Source: Actinomycetota bacterium (GTDB lineage: Bacteria; Actinomycetota; Thermoleophilia; Gaiellales; Gaiellaceae). Taken from it: a DNA stretch of 7,003 nucleotides. The notes beneath the pieces were generated by a model that was given only the letters and a program-made list of their open reading frames with translations, ran no database searches and was not told the DNA's origin. The DNA lies in contig JACCTQ010000249.1 of NCBI GenBank assembly GCA_013812265.1, forward strand, positions 1 through 7,003, written 5' to 3'. Positions within the stretch are counted from its first letter, which is position 1, and every line of letters begins with the position of its first letter. The position numbers were made by a program, and so were the translations under genes. Positions 5,424 to 7,003 of the stretch are shown here, one piece after another.

Positions 5424-6553
5424 CCCTTTCCCAGCTGCGGCGCCTCGCGGTCGCCGCCCAGGGGTTCGCCACACGCCGAAGGGACGGCACGGCCGACGAG
5501 GTCGTCGAGACCGTGCGCCGCCTCTCGTGCGTGCAGCTCGACTCGATCGCAGCGGTCGAGCGCAGCCACCGGATCGTGCTCGGCGCTCGCGTAGGGCACT
5601 ACCCGCGCGGAACGGTCTCTCGCCTCCTCGGCGAGGGGCGGCTGTTCGAGTTCTGGGCGCACGCGGCGAGTCTCGTGCCGATCGAGGACTGGCCGCTGTT
5701 CACGTTCAGGATGGCGGCTCGCCGAACCCAACGGTGGTACCTCGCGGATATGGACCGAAACGCCGGGCTCTCGGAACAGATACTCGCCCGGATTCGCGAG
5801 GAGGGCCCGCTCGGCGCGCGCCACTTCGAGGGCCGGAACCGGCCGGGCTCGATGTGGGGCTGGAAGCCGGCGAAGGAGGTGCTCGAGGCACTGTTCGCGA
5901 CCGGCGAGCTCGTGATCGCTCGGCGGGACGGTTTTCAGCGAATCTACGATCTGCCCGAGCGCGTCGTGCCGGTGGAGCAACTCACGGCGCCCATGCCCTC
6001 GGCGGAGGTCTTCTACCGCGGGTACATCGAGCGAGCCGTGCGCGCGCGCGGCGTGCTCACCGAGGGCGGGATCGTCGACCATTGCCGCTTTCAGGGCGAG
6101 GTGCGGGCTGTGCGCCCGCACGTCGACGCGCTGGTCTCGTCTGGTCTCCTCCGGCGCTTCGCGGTCGAGGATGGCGGCCCGCCTGTCGTCGTAGCGCCCG
6201 ACGTCGAGCTGGACGTGGAAGTGCCGCGCGCGGCCGTCCTGCTCTCGCCTTTCGACAACCTCGTCTGGGACCGGGCGTTCCTCGAGCGAGTGTTCGGCTT
6301 CCACTACCGAGTCGAGATCTACACGCGCCCGCCGGAGCGCGTCTACGGCTACTACGTCCTCCCGCTCCTCGTCGGCGACCGGCTCGTCGGACGCGCCGAT
6401 CTGAAAACGGACCGGCGCGCCGGGGTGTTGAGGCTACTCGCCTTCCACCGCGAGCCCGGCGTCCGTCAGTCGCGGAGGCTCGAAGACGCCCTCGAGCGCG
6501 CCCTCACAAGGCTCGCAGCAGTCGTAGAGGTCGCCAGCATCAGCCGCGACTGA
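5405..6553 (+). CDS. YcaQ/AlkX-like winged-helix DNA glycosylase family protein, full-length form, start uncertain
   Basis: A second HTH_42 (YcaQ/AlkX) protein, 382 residues if begun at CTG 5405. Numbering from there, the N-terminal winged helix is TLTLSQLRRLAVAAQGF (5-21), the QxD motif is in LSCVQLDSIAAVERSH (40-55, Q44 and D46), and LFEFWAHAASLVPIEDWPLF (80-99), MWGWKPAKEVLEALFATGEL (150-169) and the third winged-helix region (200-250) follow. The C-terminal domain has LLSPFDNLVWDR (279-290) and YGYYVLPLLVGDRLVGR (314-330). It is closer to canonical YcaQ than its upstream neighbour and keeps the RSH stretch after QxD. The start is a problem: the frame opens at 5306 and holds no ATG, GTG or TTG until GTG 5513, which would cut off the first winged helix. 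CTG 5405 gives a natural N-terminus (MAPRTLTLSQLRR) and overlaps the upstream stop by 19 bases. Other options are frameshift fusion or a sequence error. Confidence 0.85.
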   Translation: MAPRTLTLSQLRRLAVAAQGFATRRRDGTADEVVETVRRLSCVQLDSIAAVERSHRIVLGARVGHYPRGTVSRLLGEGRLFEFWAHAASLVPIEDWPLFTFRMAARRTQRWYLADMDRNAGLSEQILARIREEGPLGARHFEGRNRPGSMWGWKPAKEVLEALFATGELVIARRDGFQRIYDLPERVVPVEQLTAPMPSAEVFYRGYIERAVRARGVLTEGGIVDHCRFQGEVRAVRPHVDALVSSGLLRRFAVEDGGPPVVVAPDVELDVEVPRAAVLLSPFDNLVWDRAFLERVFGFHYRVEIYTRPPERVYGYYVLPLLVGDRLVGRADLKTDRRAGVLRLLAFHREPGVRQSRRLEDALERALTRLAAVVEVASISRD

Positions 6554-6564
6554 CTCACAGTCAG
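6550..6564 (+). other. Small stem at the end of the second YcaQ-like gene
   Basis: CTGAC (6550-6554), loop TCACA, GTCAG (6560-6564) form a perfect 5-bp stem that includes the stop codon. There is no T run after it. It is too weak to call a terminator alone. Confidence 0.2.
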
Positions 6565-6577
6565 ACTCCCAAGACAC

Positions 6578-6646
6578 GGCCCGTGCGGACAGTGGGCGCG
6601 GCGGCCGAGCCTTGGCGTCAAGCCGCGGGGCATGGCCCGCGCGGAC
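6578..6646 (+). repeat. Short imperfect direct repeat in the intergenic gap
   Basis: GGCCCGTGCGGAC (6578-6590) recurs as GGCCCGCGCGGAC (6634-6646) with one mismatch in 13 and a start-to-start distance of 56 bases. It lies between the second YcaQ-like gene and the cystathionine gamma-synthase-like gene, upstream of the proposed promoter. It may be an operator-like pair or a coincidence in GC-rich DNA. Confidence 0.3.
6623..6644 (+). terminator. Candidate terminator hairpin without T run
   Basis: CCGCG (6623-6627) and GGGC (6628-6631) pair with GCCC (6635-6638) and CGCGG (6640-6644): a 9-bp all-GC stem, 3-base loop and one bulged G. It lies about 70 bases after the second YcaQ-like gene and 60 before the next start. 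No T tract follows, which is common for terminators proposed in high-GC Actinomycetota, but it also weakens the call. Confidence 0.35.
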
Positions 6647-6692
6647 CGTAGGCCCCCATCCACCGCGCTGGCCCAGGCGTCACCCGAGCATC

Positions 6693-6698
6693 TAGCAT
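6693..6698 (+). promoter_or_regulatory. Candidate -10 element for a leaderless transcript
   Basis: TAGCAT fits the TANNNT pattern of actinobacterial -10 boxes and ends six bases before the ATG at 6705. Transcription would therefore begin at or next to the start codon. No Shine-Dalgarno is visible upstream of the ATG, which agrees with a leaderless mRNA. No good -35 hexamer is seen. Confidence 0.4.
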
Positions 6699-6704
6699 CA
6701 AGAC

Positions 6705-7003
6705 ATGGACTTCGAGACCCGCGCCATCCACGACGGGCAGGAGCCCGATCCCACGACGGGCTCTGTCACTGTTCCCATCTACCAGACGTCGACGTACGTC
6801 CAGGAGGCGGTCGGCCGGAACAAGGGCTACGACTACGCGCGCGTAGCGAATCCGACCCGTACCGCACTGCAAACCTGCCTCAGCTCGCTCGAGGGCGCCG
6901 AGCACGGCATCGCGTTCGGCTCCGGCATGGCAGCGGTCACGACGGTCATGCACCTCGTCAACCCGGCCGATCGGATCGTTTCCGTGAACGATGTCTACGG
7001 CGG
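6705..7003 (+). CDS. metB: Cystathionine gamma-synthase / gamma-lyase family enzyme (3' truncated)
   Basis: The first 99 codons of a Cys/Met metabolism pyridoxal-phosphate enzyme, cut by the window edge. The N-terminus reads FETRAIHDGQEPDPTTGSVTVPIYQTSTY, standard for the family. It is followed by YDYARVANPTRTAL (49-62 region), which holds the tyrosine and arginine that contact the cofactor phosphate of the neighbouring subunit, then GSGMAAVTTV (78-87 region) for phosphate binding, and DVYGG at the edge. The catalytic lysine is outside the window. Synthase (O-succinyl/acetylhomoserine plus cysteine) and lyase (cystathionine to cysteine) cannot be separated from this part. A cystathionine beta-synthase gene lies upstream on the same strand, and cbs-metB proximity is also known in Mycobacterium tuberculosis (Rv1077-Rv1079), so a transsulfuration role is well supported. 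It is probably transcribed separately from the block before it, from a leaderless start. Confidence 0.92.
   Translation, partial: MDFETRAIHDGQEPDPTTGSVTVPIYQTSTYVQEAVGRNKGYDYARVANPTRTALQTCLSSLEGAEHGIAFGSGMAAVTTVMHLVNPADRIVSVNDVYG

Noticed and set aside
5513..5515. GTG 5513 as start of the second YcaQ-like protein
   Set aside because: It would remove the first winged helix, leaving only seven residues before the QxD motif, although the upstream frame encodes a family-like N-terminus.
5420..6304. Antisense open frame of 294 codons opposite the second YcaQ-like gene
   Set aside because: Mirror of codon bias on the sense strand; the translation has no family features.
5302..6651. Long + strand open frame (about 449 codons) over the second YcaQ-like gene
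   Set aside because: It is rich in R, A, P and G with no recognisable motif, and lies in another frame over a clear family protein; a GC-driven shadow.
1..7003. CRISPR array, tRNA/rRNA, insertion sequence or prophage features
   Set aside because: No repeated spacer pattern, no RNA-gene landmarks, no transposase-like reading frame and no terminal inverted repeats were seen.

Overview
The window is a compact, high-GC bacterial segment with every credible gene on the + strand. GC-rich codon use, frequent GTG/TTG starts, head-to-tail overlaps, a likely leaderless gene start and a Tat-exported DUF1501 protein with a long N-terminal leader suggest an Actinomycetota-type genome, possibly a Thermoleophilia-like lineage. 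That placement is inference. No phage, insertion sequence, CRISPR or RNA gene is visible.

Layout. (1) 1-539: C-terminal part of cystathionine beta-synthase with its regulatory CBS-domain pair. (2) 540-611: short gap with a bulged GC hairpin that abuts the next start. (3) 612-3728: a secretion-linked trio of DUF1800 protein, Tat-exported DUF1501 protein and a Sec-exported blue-copper (cupredoxin) protein, joined by a 1-nt gap and an ATGA overlap. (4) 3725-4326: a BolA protein whose only plausible start is CTG (in a CTGA overlap), then a monothiol glutaredoxin carrying CGNS instead of CGFS (in a GTGA overlap). (5) 4341-6553: two tandem, diverged YcaQ/AlkX-type winged-helix proteins, both keeping the QxD motif of interstrand-crosslink DNA glycosylases. 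The first lacks about 40 residues of the middle region. The second has no ATG/GTG/TTG start, and a C CCA AAC slippery heptamer plus a 6-bp hairpin lies in the overlap. (6) 6554-6704: intergenic hairpin and short direct repeat. (7) 6705-7003: 5' end of a cystathionine gamma-synthase/gamma-lyase gene, probably leaderless.

Together, the outer genes are the two halves of transsulfuration (homocysteine/cysteine interconversion). The inner block of seven genes is so tightly packed that it probably forms one or two transcripts. It combines an exported module of unknown function, a copper protein, a BolA-glutaredoxin pair of the kind that handles [2Fe-2S] clusters, and probable DNA-repair glycosylases. 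Thiol, metal and alkylation stress is a possible common theme, but only the gene order supports it.

The points most worth checking are the two genes that appear to need CTG starts, the possible -1 frameshift fusion of the two YcaQ-like genes, the CGNS glutaredoxin next to BolA, and the cupredoxin attached to the DUF1800/DUF1501 pair.
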